Part shown: piece by piece, positions 1-11,514 of the stretch
Position numbering within the stretch: the first letter of the stretch is position 1
Layout: the number at the start of each line of letters is the position of its first letter
Assembly (NCBI GenBank): GCA_015183035.1
Contig: JACZZP010000009.1
Coordinates: 1,054,001-1,118,000 of the forward strand
Source of the DNA: Meloidogyne chitwoodi
Taxonomy: Eukaryota; Nematoda; Chromadorea; Rhabditida; Meloidogynidae
Direction: 5' to 3'
Length of the DNA: 64,000 bases
Program-made: the position numbers and the translations under genes
Notes under the pieces: model-generated
Told to the model about the DNA's origin: nothing
The model's input: the letters and a program-made list of their open reading frames with translations, nothing else
The model's database searches: none

Positions 1-783
1 TTTATAAAAACTTTTTGATTTATTAAACAATCCTACAAAATTCTAAAGAATTTAATCCGCCCATAATCTTGTAGTCAGCCTTTGAAGCTAAAAGATTCTC
101 CGCATGATCAAAAAGAGCCGTAGTAAGTTGATATGCCTATTAAATTTTATCGAAATAATTTAACGAGATACAATCACCTTAAGAACAATTAACAAGGAAT
201 TCGTTTAGAGACTTTTTTTAGATGTTGGATTCTTTGGATCCCTTTAAACAATTTTACAAGTTAAATTTTTGATAAATTGTCCTTTGGGTGAATTATTTTT
301 AATTAAATAAAATTATACCAATAGACGGAATTCTTCACTCTTAGCAACAAAGTCTGTCTCACAATTTAGTTCAATCATAGCCGCAATACTTTTTCTTATC
401 AATAATGCACATAAACCTTGTGACGCATTTCGTTCATTTAACCTTTAAATATTAATATTTTAAATTTTATAATTTTATTTACTTTGCTGCCTTCTCCCAT
501 CCTTCTTTAACTGCTGCCTCCTTGATCCAGCGAAGTGCTTCGCTATAATTTTTTTCGCCAAATTTTACCAAAGCCTTACGGCATTTTGCATAACTATAGC
601 CAGTTTCTTTACGCATTTTAACTAAACACTAAATTAAAATAATTAATAAATAAAAAATTTTAATTTAACCTCTTTACTAATGTTTACATTCTTTTCATTG
701 ACTTCAACTAGTTGAATGGAGAAGAATCTCACAAGATTTGGCAAGAATAAAAATTTTCTTTGTAATTTTAAAGTATTTTGCAT
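1..783 (-). CDS. TSFM: Mitochondrial elongation factor Ts, 3' end at or beyond window edge
   Basis: EF-Ts is the guanine-nucleotide exchange factor for EF-Tu in mitochondrial translation. Start ATG is at 783. Exon 1 (783 to about 670) encodes a basic, hydrophobic N-terminus suited to a mitochondrial transit peptide. Exon 2 carries [20 protein letters not shown], followed by a [15 protein letters not shown] segment; this is the UBA-like EF-Tu-binding start of the family. Exon 3 carries [15 protein letters not shown], the hallmark EF-Ts core motif. A further exon near the left edge reads [24 protein letters not shown] follows near position 10, but the usual C-terminal part of the family is short or missing, so the gene may continue outside the window. 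Exons join in phase across short GT-AG introns. Family identity is strong from motif reading; the 3' end is unsure. Confidence 0.88.
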
Positions 784-1024
784 ATTTTATTCACGATGTC
801 TAAAATTTAATTAAAAAGCAATAAATAGAGAAATCTTATCTAATGGTTGTCTGTGAGAAAATTCTTTTATAAATCTTAATTTTAGTACTCGGAGGACTGA
901 TAAAACAATTACTAGTGAGTCTTAATAGTACCACTAATCTTGAGGACTAAACCGAGAGGAATCAATTAACAGCTCAGTCGTGTTGATTGTGACAAACCGG
1001 CCTGCGACAAATAGGGCGTGCCCT

Positions 1025-1584
1025 GAGGGTACAGCCCGAAAAGGCGCGAGGCCGAAAAGGCGCAATTTAATATACCTAACATAAGCTTTTTTTAATTTTT
1101 TTTCTCATTCCATTATAGAAACTACTAAATGTAAATATTCTTAAATTTTTTTATTTCTTTTTAATTCATTCTTTATTTTTACAAACAATATATAAATTAG
1201 AGACTTGCGCTGGGCGGATCCCGCGCTGGATTTTGCGGGATCCAGCACCTGCAATCCCGTACTTTTTTGGGTTTGCGGGATGCCGTAAAACCTGTCCCGC
1301 ATCGATTTAAAAAAAAATCCCGCATGCGATATCCCGCAAATGCGATTTTGCCGGTCTCTAAATCCTTTTTTAGTTTTAAAAAGTGTCTGACTACCATACT
1401 TTGAGTTTTAAAATTTTTAACTACAACAAAGTGTTTAGTTTCAACAAAGTGACTGACAACCATCCTATTGAATAAAAGTTTTTATTTAAAAATATATTAT
1501 TAATGTTTTTGTTGGTAGAATTAAGTTTACATAAGTATAGGCAGTCGCGCCTTTTCGGTTGCGCCTTTTCGGGCGTGTCCCTCC
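1025..1584. repeat. Element with duplicated terminal motif CCGAAAAGGCGC
   Basis: The left end (1025-1062) and right end (1546-1584) are inverted copies of each other. Each end holds two tandem copies of CCGAAAAGGCGC (or its complement), preceded by a (G)GAGGG(T)ACA-like tip. The interior is AT-rich and contains a second small inverted-repeat element. No transposase reading frame is seen. I read this as a non-autonomous DNA transposon. A clear target duplication was not found. It lies in the divergent intergenic space between EF-Ts and hsr-9. Confidence 0.6.
1197..1361. repeat. Short GC-rich MITE-like insertion with TTAGAGAC/GTCTCTAA ends
   Basis: About 165 bp, clearly more GC-rich than its surroundings, bounded by TTAGAGAC and its inverted copy GTCTCTAA. 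The interior repeats GCGGGAT-type words in both orientations, including a perfect GGATCCCGC/GCGGGATCC hairpin at about 1217-1243. An open frame on the minus strand (1463-1197) spans it, but its protein has no recognisable features and is likely accidental. It appears nested in the larger element 1025-1584. Confidence 0.5.
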
Positions 1585-1730
1585 TGCTTTGATAAATTTT
1601 TTAATTTTTGCTAAATATAGCTTGTCTTTTTTTTCCTACTTTTTATTCTGTATATATTGTTAGGTATATTTGTTTCTAATTTATTTGTTTTATATAATCA
1701 AGAAAACTTTAACCAAAAATATTTGTAAAA

Positions 1731-4700
1731 ATGTCTTCGGAGATTGATGTGAATAGGTTTTCTATTGATGCGACAACGAATGATGAACATACTGGAGTAA
1801 ATGGGGGAGAATCTATTTCGGAATGCTCACAAGAAGAGTTATACCAGCAACATGATAAGCAGGAGAATGGGGAACATGATATTAATGGACAGAATGAAGC
1901 CGTGAATGATCCTGGTATTTTTAGCTTTTATTACCTAGCCTATAACTGTGATTAAGTGCAAGATCCTCCACCAGTTACACCTCCAGCAATTACTTCTTCA
2001 GAAATGTCAACTTCGGCCAATAGACGTGTATCAACTCGGAAACGCCGAATGGCTGCGCCAGCATGTGCTCCTAGCTCCTCTTCTGTTAAGCGAAGGCGAA
2101 TTACAAACGATGGGCGCGATATTACTCCTGTTTTTTCAACTCCTATTAATGCCAAACGGGGACGTAAACGTATAAAAGAACAGTGTGAAACGCCTATTAT
2201 TGATTTGGATGATCCTGACGATCCGTACAATTTTACTGCAAATTCTGATGTTCATCCTGAACCGTTGAAAGATATTAGCGTAATTTTTTATTTTTATATA
2301 AAACTTGCACCTTTACTTTCTATGAACTCAACTTTTTAAATTAAAAGTTTACTTTTTTTTTTAGATAAAACGCACTTCATTCGGCGAGCTAAAATTTACA
2401 AAATCACAGCCTGGATCTTCAGAACGTTATGCGAATGTTGAACGTATCGCTGCTGAAAGGAATCCTTCTTTGTCTAGCAACTTTGCTTCGCCTATTCTTT
2501 CAACGGTAAAAATTAATAATTACTATAATTTATTTAATTTTGCAGTCAAAATCTATTGACAGTTTTCATTTGGAACTTTCGTTAAGTAACTCTGGTAGTC
2601 AAAAATCTGGAGCTTTGACAAGTACTTCGCGTATTGCAAGCAATATCAGTAAAAAAAAGATTGAAAATTATTCTGAGGAAGATAATGATATCATTGACAA
2701 TTTTAAAATGGAGGATGATGTTGAACAGATGCAAACTCCTGTTAGACAATTTTCAACTTTTATTTACTTTATAATTTATTTAAAATTAGAAACGCCGAGG
2801 GCGTAAGTCTGTTGCTTCACCAAAAACACCGAAAAATACGCCGCAACTTAATCTTACTTCTAACAACAATTTAAATACACCTGAATCTGGAAAAAGGAAG
2901 CCACAAACTGCCGTTTCTTCATCTGCGGGAAAGGCTCTTGGAGAAGCAGTATTTTATGTTGTTCCTCATTTGTCGCCAATTGAACAATATACAGTTGATC
3001 ATCCAGAGGATTTGAGCCATTTTCTATCGCCTGGCGCACGGGTGCTCGCTCTTTGGGGAAACGAATATTATGGAGCTAATATTTGCGGGTCTGTTTTTTT
3101 TATTTAAAAGCAATTTTTCATTTTCTAAAAATTGAACGAAAATTTACATTTTAAATTTATTTTACAGGCGCGAGTCTTTAGGTCGCTACTATGTTTTATT
3201 TGCTGAGGATAATCTTAAAAGGATTCTTCCTCCAAGCGGTGTGTTTGCAATTTCTTTTCTGTCTCAAGGCTCTCAGGTTTAAAAATTTCACGGTACTTAC
3301 GTGTTATCCCTAAGCACTTTTGCGGACAAATTTATATAAAACAACTATAATAAAAAATCACTTCAATAGCCAATATTTTGCTCTTGTAAGAATTCAATGG
3401 CATCTTTTTCAGTTTGTTGGTAAATCCCAAATTTTCATTATAATAATAGACTAAAAAATTGAATAAAAAATGATAAAATGACTACATAAAATACTAAATA
3501 AAAAACAAAATTTAATGAATATAAAATACTAGACTGTACTTTTTTATTATTCAAATTCTCTATTTATATATAAATTTGTCCGCATAGTCCGCAAAAGTGC
3601 TTAGGGATAACACTTAAGTACCAATTTCACATATGCCATTTATGCTAATTATACAATTATGTTTATATTGGCCTTTACTTTATATTTTAAGACTTACTTT
3701 TTTTCAATTATCTTAATTAGGTTTCATTTATTGATAATGCTGACGATGAGGAAGTTGGCAAAGTTGCAGTTTTGGAAAAAAAACCACAAGTTATTGATAA
3801 AAATCAACCAGATGAATGGGTTAATGGAATTTTTATTTTGCGTGAATTAGATGAATTATTGATTTCAACTGGCGAAATTAAAGAGTATTGGATTTTTGCT
3901 TTTTTTTTTTTATAAAATTAAAAAAAATTCAGAGTTCTCTGGTCTCGTATCTTTCTGACTAAAGAGCAAGCAGCAATCATACTTAAAGGACGACAATTTA
4001 ATCCAGTTCCAAAGATTGACCAAGAAAATATTATTAGCGAATCTCGATCAACTCGTCGCAGTCGTAATAGCCGTTTATCTTATTCTGAATTTGGGTCTGC
4101 TTCGGTCTGTTTTTTTTTGTTTTCAAAACATGATTTTGTTTTTTCAGCCATCACCTTTGAAAACCCCAACATCAACGACCAAACGTTCTGATGTTAATGT
4201 TTTTAGTGCTACGCCTAAAACTCCCCAGAAATCACCAAAAGGAAGAGTTTCCTCTACGCCTCGTGGTACAAAAATAAACCTTGATAATATTATGGAAGAA
4301 ATGCCTGTACTCGAAGAAGAAGTCAGTCATATTGAAGAAGTTCACCAAAGTTAGTTTTTATTTGTGCACAAGTCTTACGTTTATTTTTAAATAGATAATG
4401 TTGAAGCAAATAATCTACCCAATAAATCTTCACCAGGAACTAGAAGCGATAGTTCTGTAAATACAGCTACACCGAAGCAAAATACTTCACCTCGCAAAAG
4501 TCCTCGAACTGCTAAAAAAGAAGAAGCTGTTGGAGCAAAGACAGATTATTTAGAGACAAATGGTGAAATTGATAAAGAGAAGATTAATCAGAAGGATTTC
4601 GAGGATGTGAATGAAAGCTGTAATAGCTCTGCTTTAGAGACATCTCAGAGGAAATCAAGTCCATATGATGCTATGCTAGTTCTTAGTCCTGTACAGGAGA

Positions 4701-6016
4701 TTACGGAGGTTCAATTTTTGTTTTCTTTTAAATTTCTCAATTTATTCTTTTATTTACATATAATTTGTTGAAGCATACTTTTAAGTCATTTATGGCTTAG
4801 TGGTAGCGTTCTACTTTCTTAACTCTTATTGTTTTAAGTTCATATGTAAACTGCTTGTTCGAAGCTTGTCAACCTTATTTAATGGGTTGTTTTCTAGTCA
4901 AAACAAGCAAATATTATATGCTTTAAAATAACTCAGCACTTTTAGTCTGAACTACTTAAAGTGTTGGTAGCGTAGCTAACAAACAATTAAAAATTGCTTT
5001 CGAATAAACTATTTTTTTCAGTCGATAAACACTTCATACTCTTCAAGTGCAGGAAGCGGTATTGATGACTATCAACTTTTTGATGGTTTAAAATTTGTTC
5101 TAACTTCGGCGAATCGTCCTAACAAAGGTGATACTTTTAGTTTTAAAAACATTATAATTTTGAACTATTCTAGTCAGCGATTTTAATAAACGTGAGTACC
5201 GTACAAAGATTGAAGATCGTAAAGGTGTTGTGATGGAAGATTTTTCAACTATCAAAGAAGGGGATCGCGCTTATTTGATTGCCGATACATTTTATCGAAC
5301 TCATAAATATTTGTGCGCTCTTTCATTATCGATTCCTTGTTTGAGTTATCTTTGGATACAAGAATGCTTAGCAAAGGTTTTTAAGTTTTACTGATTAAAC
5401 AAATATCCCAATTTAGAAAAAATTGCTTGACCACGAGCTGTTTTTGCTGCCCGCTGGAGAGTCAACTTCGGAGCCTGGACGTATTTGCCCGTGGTTAATT
5501 ATTTTGGCATATGTCATTTAGTTTATGAATTAATATTATAGGAAACCTTTGAAAGGTGTTTTGTTTAAAGGAAAACGAGTTATCATTTATACACGTTTCT
5601 ACAATGAAGATCCTAATGTTATCCCATTCGGAGAAATTTGGGTCTCACTCATGCGAAATCTTGGAGCTACAGTTGTTGGAATTGAACCTGGTGAACCTTT
5701 TTCAAAAGAGGAAAATAAAACTGTAACGCTTGATTCTAAATTGGAATTTTGTAGAAAAAGTGAGTTTTAATTTGTAAAAGATTTTCTCATCGCTATTTTA
5801 AACTAGCAAATTTTGACATTCTTCTTACCGAAAATGACTGTGAACCGGAGCTGGCGGGATGTACAAGTGCAAAGAATGCTTTGGCTGTTTCAAGCGAATG
5901 GGTTATACAGGTCTTTCTAGTATAATTAACTTGATGTTATTTTTGAACAGGCAATGGTTACCGGCGAATTACCATCTGTGGAGGCCAGCGATCGTTTCCG
6001 ATATGACTTTGCTTAA
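1731..6016 (+). CDS. hsr-9: 53BP1-like Tudor/BRCT DNA-damage protein (HSR-9)
   Basis: Multi-exon gene resembling metazoan 53BP1 and C. elegans HSR-9, a chromatin-binding DNA double-strand-break response protein. The N-terminal half (1731 to about 2950) is low complexity, acidic and Ser/Thr-rich with many TP/SP dipeptides. A Tudor-like region spans about 2985-3280: SPGARVLALWGNEYYGANIC, spliced to GRYYVLFAEDNLKRILPP. A second Tudor-like strand set follows in the exon from 3721. After a basic SP/TP-rich linker come tandem BRCT domains (about 5022-6013), with DGLKFVLTS, LLPAGESTSEPGRICPW and the final VSSEWVIQAMVTGEL, matching the end of 53BP1 BRCT2. Stop TAA at 6014-6016. One intron (3280-3720) carries a transposon insertion at 3292-3622; another (about 4710-5020) has no obvious function. 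Exon edges were set by hand, with all junctions in phase where checked. Confidence 0.85.
3292..3622 (-). mobile_element. Internally deleted Merlin (ISXO2-type) element in hsr-9 intron
   Basis: 331 bp, starting GGTACTTACGTGTTATCCCT and ending with the near-perfect inverted copy. It is flanked by identical 8-bp target duplications AATTTCAC (3284-3291 and 3623-3630). Subterminal GCGGAC words are present at both ends, tandemly duplicated at the right end. The minus strand (about 3443-3365) retains the start of the transposase seen at 16501 (MKIWDLP...KDAIEFLQ), disrupted by a one-base insertion. The same terminal repeat bounds the element at 16310-16840, so this is a deleted member of one family. 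Confidence 0.88.
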
Positions 6017-7305
6017 AATTGACGTTAACATTGAAAATATCGTCAATTTTACGTGGATTATATTATATGTACCGTTTGAATCTTCCCTAAATATTATACT
6101 GACTGACACAAGTTTATATATTTTGAATTCAAATAGAATCCTTTTCTACAATCATATATAAATTTATCTTAATCTCGCATTCAATATACACAAGTATTTT
6201 TGTCTATGGGGATCAGATAGAAAAATTTGAAAATAGAATCAATTATAAGTATTATTTAGATTTTAAGCCGATTTTCTTTAGAAATAGACAAAAAATAACT
6301 TGATAACATATTAGCCCGCAAAAATTATTTTCCACATTATATAATAACATACACAATCTTTCTATTCATATTAAAATTCAATGTTTTTAAATAAAGAGTG
6401 GATGGTTTAAGATCGTATTTTTATCATTTTTGTATTTACGGCTTCGGCAATCTTCACCAATCTGGGCTCCACCCCAAATAATCGCACCGGGATAGTAAAA
6501 ACGTGTTTTTAGGGGTTATCGAGGTCGCTGATTACGAATCTGATATCAGTTTTTTCTTATCACTAATTTTTAAAATCACAGATTTTATCAAAATTTTCGC
6601 TCATTTGCTGATTACATGATGGGCATAGTGGTGGTACAGACCGTAAAATGTTATGTTGTTGTAAATATTGAATAGCAGATTCTTTATTATTAATAACTTG
6701 AGTAATTTGTGAAATATCCATGATAAAATCTGTGATTTTTAAAATTATAAAATGATAGGGTTTAGTGATAAGATCATATTCATAATCAGCGACCTCGATA
6801 ACCCCTAAAAACACGTTTTTACTATCCCGGTGCGATTATTTGGGGTGGCGCCCAGATTGGTGAAGATTGCCACGGCTTCTTTATGAATTGGGCAATAAGT
6901 TGCTTTCTATTTTTAGTTTTAAATTTAAAAAAATAGAACACTAAATCTAATTTTCAATCTTTTCCTACTTCATCAATTTATCCTTCTAGAACTTGAAAAC
7001 ATTTCACAATTTTATCTCTTAAAACAAGAAAGGTAAAGTGATAAAAGTATTGATTATTTGATTAAAATAAATAAAATAATAAAAATGGAGAGATGAAGAT
7101 GAATACATAAAACAACTTTGATAAATAGTCCTATTTTTGACAGAAATAAGAAATGTTATTTTAAATAATTTTTTAATTTGTCAAGATTTATTAAACTGAA
7201 ATTTTTTGGTAAAATGAATATTTTTCATTTTGTTACTTAATTTTACAAGTAAATACCTATTTCTTTCTTTTTTCATTAATATATTCGATTATTTCAGTTC
7301 CAACA
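6017..7305. other. Intergenic between hsr-9 and CRIPT, mostly AT-rich
   Basis: Apart from the 426-bp element at 6446-6871, I see only AT-rich sequence with scattered short open frames lacking recognisable content. Immediately before the CRIPT start is a TTTCAG acceptor-like site about 10 bases upstream of the ATG. It could be a spliced-leader trans-splice acceptor. Confidence 0.6.
6446..6871 (-). mobile_element. Merlin-derived foldback element with long inverted repeats
   Basis: 426 bp, starting GGCAATCTTCACCAATCTGG and ending with its inverted copy. The inverted ends extend roughly 150 bp. Perfect 8-bp target duplications ACGGCTTC lie at 6438-6445 and 6872-6879. The minus strand encodes a short peptide (about 6720-6563) with ESAIQYLQQHNILR and a CPSC pair. 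This matches the N-terminal helix plus zinc-ribbon start of ISXO2-like/Merlin transposases. The catalytic DDE domain is absent, so the element is non-autonomous. Confidence 0.85.
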
Positions 7306-7632
7306 ATGGTTTGTGATAAATGTAATTTTGAATTTTTTGTTATTATTTATTTGAATATTTTAGGTACCAACAAAATTTCTAAATTGGCAACAGTGCACGT
7401 AGATAAAAATGCAAATGGAGCTCAAAGGTTAACCAATGAGAACAAATTTCTAAGTTCGAAACAAAAATTCAAGCCTGGTGTTGGGGAATTCAAAAAGTGT
7501 AGAATTTGTAAAAAAATGACCCATCACATTGCGGCAAATTATTGTCAAGATTGCGCTTATCAGAAAGGAATATGTCCTATGTGTGGACGAAAACAAATAG
7601 AAACGTGCAAATACAGACAAAGTTTAACGTAA
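7306..7632 (+). CDS. CRIPT: CRIPT, cysteine-rich PDZ-binding / minor-spliceosome protein
   Basis: Two exons (7306-7321 and 7364-7632) separated by a 42-bp GT-AG intron. That intron is a multiple of three and has no stop, so an unspliced reading also stays open. The spliced protein begins MVCDKCTNKISKLATV and runs about 94 residues, close to the usual CRIPT length of about 100. Four CxxC pairs are visible (CDKC, CRICK, YCQDC, CPMC), with the highly conserved CRICKK...YCQDCAYQKGICPMCG block typical of CRIPT. Family members bind the third PDZ domain of PSD-95 and have been linked to the minor spliceosome. A polypyrimidine-poor TTTCAG sits just upstream of the ATG and may be a trans-splice acceptor. 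Confidence 0.95.
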   Translation: MVCDKCNFEFFVIIYLNILGTNKISKLATVHVDKNANGAQRLTNENKFLSSKQKFKPGVGEFKKCRICKKMTHHIAANYCQDCAYQKGICPMCGRKQIETCKYRQSLT

Positions 7633-8222
7633 AGATTTTAATCCAATAAATTTGTCCGTAATTGAAAATGTACCTTGCATCAAAACAGTATGAATAAAAA
7701 TTAAGCTTTATTTCCAGAATCTAATGATTTTTTGGTACTTTTCCTTTATGTGCACAACTCAAATGAGTTCACGACTGAGTCTGGCTCAATGAGTCACGCT
7801 TTGTTCAAATTCAACTAAATTTGCTTATTTTCATCTTATTCAACTCAGCTCGAAGAACTCTTTCAAATGAGACATCATTTGTTTTTTATATAATTCGTAT
7901 CTAGAAAAAAACTTGAGTTAAACTTTAAAACGGTGACTCAGTTGAACTATTCCCATTCGTTTTGTTTTCAGTGAAAGTAAATTTTAAAACGATTCCATTT
8001 ATTTGGATTTTGGTCGTTTTCGTAAGAGGACGATTGAGTCATAATCAACTTATATCAATTAGACACAAATTGTTTGGACTCTTGAGTGAAATCTCTGGTT
8101 GATTGTTGGTTTTTTTGTTTTAGAGAGCAAAATTTATTGAATTTGGATTTATTCATTTTTTGATTTTCTATTTACATTTAGTTCAAAAGTTGATTTTTTA
8201 TTTAAAAGATTTTATTTAAACA
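7633..8222. other. Intergenic, no gene seen
   Basis: About 590 bp of AT-rich sequence with several ACTCA/TGAGT words in both orientations (about 7755-8090). These may be the remnant of an old repeat, but no clean ends or target duplications were found. Confidence 0.5.
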
Positions 8223-10243
8223 ATGGTCATCGAACAAAATAGCAATTTAGGTGAACAAGTTGAGGAAATTGCTGCAGGACATCATGTTACTCCAGTTGAT
8301 ATGACCACTGCGACAAGCAAAATTCAACTTGAAGTATTTAACTAAAAATCTAATTACATTTTAATTAAAAAAAAGGCTTCTGAAGTCAGAAATCCTATAA
8401 ATAAACCAAATTGGACTTCTTATTTACGTTCACAACTTGTTCCACAAAATGAATATAATTTTATTGTTTCATTAGAAGGGGCAAAAAGTAAAACTGAAAG
8501 AAGTGAAGTATTAAATAAAGATCGTTTAAATACTGCTAAGTGTATAATTAATTTGGTTACTGAAATTTCAAAAGAACAATTAATTCGTTATGTTCTTACA
8601 GTTTTTGACGATTTATTACAGGTTTTTATTTTATTATAAATAAATTAATATATTTTTAAGGAAGATAAATCAAGAGTTGAAATTTTTCATGAGTATGGTT
8701 CTCGACAACGAAGAACTATCTGGTCTTGGTTTCAAGGCATTTTAACTAGAAATGATGGTTTTATTGTTAATCAAGTATCTTTATTACTATTTTTTAGTTT
8801 AATTTTATTAATGAAAAAGATGTCTACAATTTTTTCTAAATTGGCTTGCTTTGGTTCAGTTCGCATGGAAGGCCAAGAACTTCATGCCTATTTTAATTTT
8901 TTACGAATGGAATTGAGGAATACTGTAAGTTTTATAATGTTCTAGCTTATTTATTTGATTACTTTTAATTTTGTACCATTTTTTATTATCTTAAAATAAA
9001 TTTTTAGAGCAATGAATATATTAATACATCTGTGCGTTGTTTACAAATGATGCTTCGAATAGAAGAGTATAGAAATGAATTTGTTCAATGTGAAGGTGTT
9101 CCTAGTATTTTGGCAGCTTTGGATGGCAGAACAAATTTTCAACTTCAATATCAATTGATTTTCTGTCTTTGGTAAGAAAATATTTTTAGCAAAATATAAG
9201 AAAAATGTTAATATATTTATAAATCTAGAACAAATCTCAAATTTTCAGGTGTTTATCATTCGACTGTAAAATTGCTCGTTATATTCAAAGTATGGGAATA
9301 ATTCAAACATTGGGTGATATTCTTTCCGAATGTTCCAAAGTTTTTTGAAAATATTTTTTTAATATTTTTAAACATTTTTAGGAAAAAGTTGTTCGGATTA
9401 TTCTACATACTTTTCGCAATTTATTAGAAAAAATCGATAGTAGGGAGCTTGTTCGTGAATCTGCACTTCAAATGGTTCAATGTAAGACGCTAAAAACTTT
9501 GGAATTAATGGATGCTAAAAAATTTGATGATGAAGATTTGGTAAAAATATTTTCAAAGTTATTTACTTGAATTTTATTTTTGGACTTGGAAAAGGATTAA
9601 ATCCAATTCATCTTTTATTTTTTTAATAATTTATTTAAAACGTAGTTGGAAGACATTGAATATCTCTCGGAACGTTTACATACTTCTGTCCAGGATTTAA
9701 GTTCATTTGATGAATATTGCACAGAAATTCGTTCAGGCAGGCTTCATTGGAGTCCAGTGCACAAATCAGAAAAATTTTGGCGTGAAAATGCCCAACGATT
9801 TAATGAAAAGAATTTTGAATTAATCAAGTTTAAGCTTTTAAAGGAAAAACTATTTTTTAATTGTTTTAGAATGTTAATTCGTTTGCTTGAATCTAATGAT
9901 GTTTTGGTGCTTTGTGTAGCTGCTCATGATATTGGTGAATATGTTAGACATTTTCCGCGTGGAAAAGAGTATAATATAATATTAAATTTGTTTTATTATT
10001 TAAAAATAGTATTGTTGAACAATATCAAGGAAAACAAGCAGTAATGAAATTACTTAGTGCTGAAGACCCAAATGTTCGATATCATGCACTTTTAGGTTTT
10101 ATTCTCATTTATCTCTATTAAAATATTTTTACAAATTAGCAATTCAAAAGTTAATGGTCCATAATTGGGAATATCTTGGAAAACAATTAGATGCTTCTGA
10201 GACTAATAAAGGAGTAGATGATAATTCAAAAACTAAAGATTAA
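8223..10243 (+). CDS. vha-15: V-type proton ATPase subunit H
   Basis: Subunit H of the V1 sector couples V1 to Vo and silences free V1; it acts on endolysosomal and plasma membranes. Start [12 protein letters not shown] at 8223. Conserved stretches in order: [67 protein letters not shown], then the signature [19 protein letters not shown] followed by [19 protein letters not shown]. The C-terminus has [16 protein letters not shown] and [15 protein letters not shown], both near-identical to animal subunit H. At least nine short introns interrupt the frame. The internal ATG at 9646 is only an in-frame exon codon, not a start. Stop TAA at 10241-10243. The downstream HEMK2 gene begins 168 bp later on the same strand, compatible with an operon. 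Confidence 0.95.
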
Positions 10244-10411
10244 TTGATAAATATATAGTATTAATTGAATAAACATTTATTTAAATATGTAGTTTTATAA
10301 AAATAAATATCTTTTTTTTATCATTTTTCTGCGTATTTTGTTTTTATTCAATAATTTTTTTTTATCTTTTAATTATAAATAGTAGTAAATTAACTAAAAA
10401 ATGCAATAGAT

Positions 10412-11480
10412 ATGACTAATTATATTTCAACACCTGAATACAAAATTGATCCAGAATTACATGAAAATGTTTATCCTCCTTCAGAAGATACATTTTTATT
10501 AATTGATGCTTTAGTAAAAGAAAAAGATGTAAATTATACTTTATAATTTTTTTTTAATAATTTATTTTTAGACAATAATTTCATTAAAGCCAATATTTTC
10601 TTTGGAAATTGGTTGTGGTTCTGGAGTTGTAACTTGTTTTTTACAAAAATTATTGAAAAATGAAAATTTATCGATAAGGTTGGAAAATGATAAAAATAAA
10701 TATTTTTGGTTTATAGGTCAATTTGTACTGACTTGAATTTGCATGCTTTAAAATGTACAAATGTTACAGCAAATCTAAATTCTATTGGATTGGAATTTTT
10801 AGAATTTATTCATTGGTATTCTATATTCTTTTTTAGATTAGAAGAGATATAAAGAAATATAATAAATTCTTTCACTTATTCCTTATTAATTTATTTTAGC
10901 AGGGATAAAAATGAAGAAAATGGTAATACAAACTAGGTTTTTTTCGATCATGCAAAAAATATCCCCTTTCTAAAATTTTTCTAGTTATGGGCCTGGGGCG
11001 TTTTTTATACTTAAAATTATTATCTAAATAATTCAAGTGATGCTATTGGACCTTTACTTCCTAGATTGTATAATTCTCTTGATTTACTTTTACTTAATCC
11101 TCCATATGTTCTCACAGAAGAAGTTTCAGGAACTGAAAAGGTTTATAATTAATAGATTAAATATAGATAATTTTAATTTTAGGAGCTTAGTTATGCTGGA
11201 GGGCCTGAAGGACGTAATTTGTTAAATAAATTGTTGCCTCTAATATCTAGATTACTTACACTAAATGGAATATTTTACCTTGTTGCAATAAAAGAAAATA
11301 ATATTTCTGATTTAATTTCAGTTGCTTCAAGGTTTTTTCTTTAGTTTTTTATAAAAAATGTTATTAAATACATATTTAAGAGAAAGATTTGGATTAAATG
11401 GAGATATTCTATTAGAACGAAAATGTAGAAACGAATACTTATATATTTTAAAATTTACTCGAGTTAATAAAGATATGTAA
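10412..11480 (+). CDS. N6AMT1: HEMK2/N6AMT1-type protein methyltransferase
   Basis: SAM-dependent methyltransferase of the HEMK2/Mtq2 family, which methylates the glutamine of the GGQ motif in release factor eRF1. The N-terminus has the family signature NVYPPSEDTFLLIDALVKEK. Motif I is SLEIGCGSGVVTCFLQK (SAM binding). After ICTDLNLHALKCTNVTANLN comes the catalytic LLLLNPPYVLTEEVSGTEK with its NPPY tetrad. Then AGGPEGRNLLNKLLPLISRL, FYLVAIKENNISDLI and the usual terminal strand ERKCRNEYLYILKFTRVN. An unspliced reading ends KDM-stop at 11478-11480, which is the normal family end. However, the last codons overlap a strong GTAAGT donor (11476) that splices in phase to the ATG12 exon at 11515. The gene may therefore also, or only, make a HEMK2-ATG12 fusion. 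Confidence 0.88.
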
Positions 11481-11514
11481 GTTTAAAAATCTTAATTTAA
11501 TTATATATTTGTAG

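Noticed and set aside
1197..1463. 88-codon minus-strand open frame
   Set aside because: It runs through the GC-rich MITE-like repeat and a duplicated VVxxHFVET-type stretch; no domain, splice context or start signal supports a gene.
4780..4880. tRNA-like A and B boxes (TGGCTTAGTGG, GTTCGAAGC) in an hsr-9 intron
   Set aside because: Acceptor, anticodon and T stems do not pair; at most a decayed tRNA-derived fragment.
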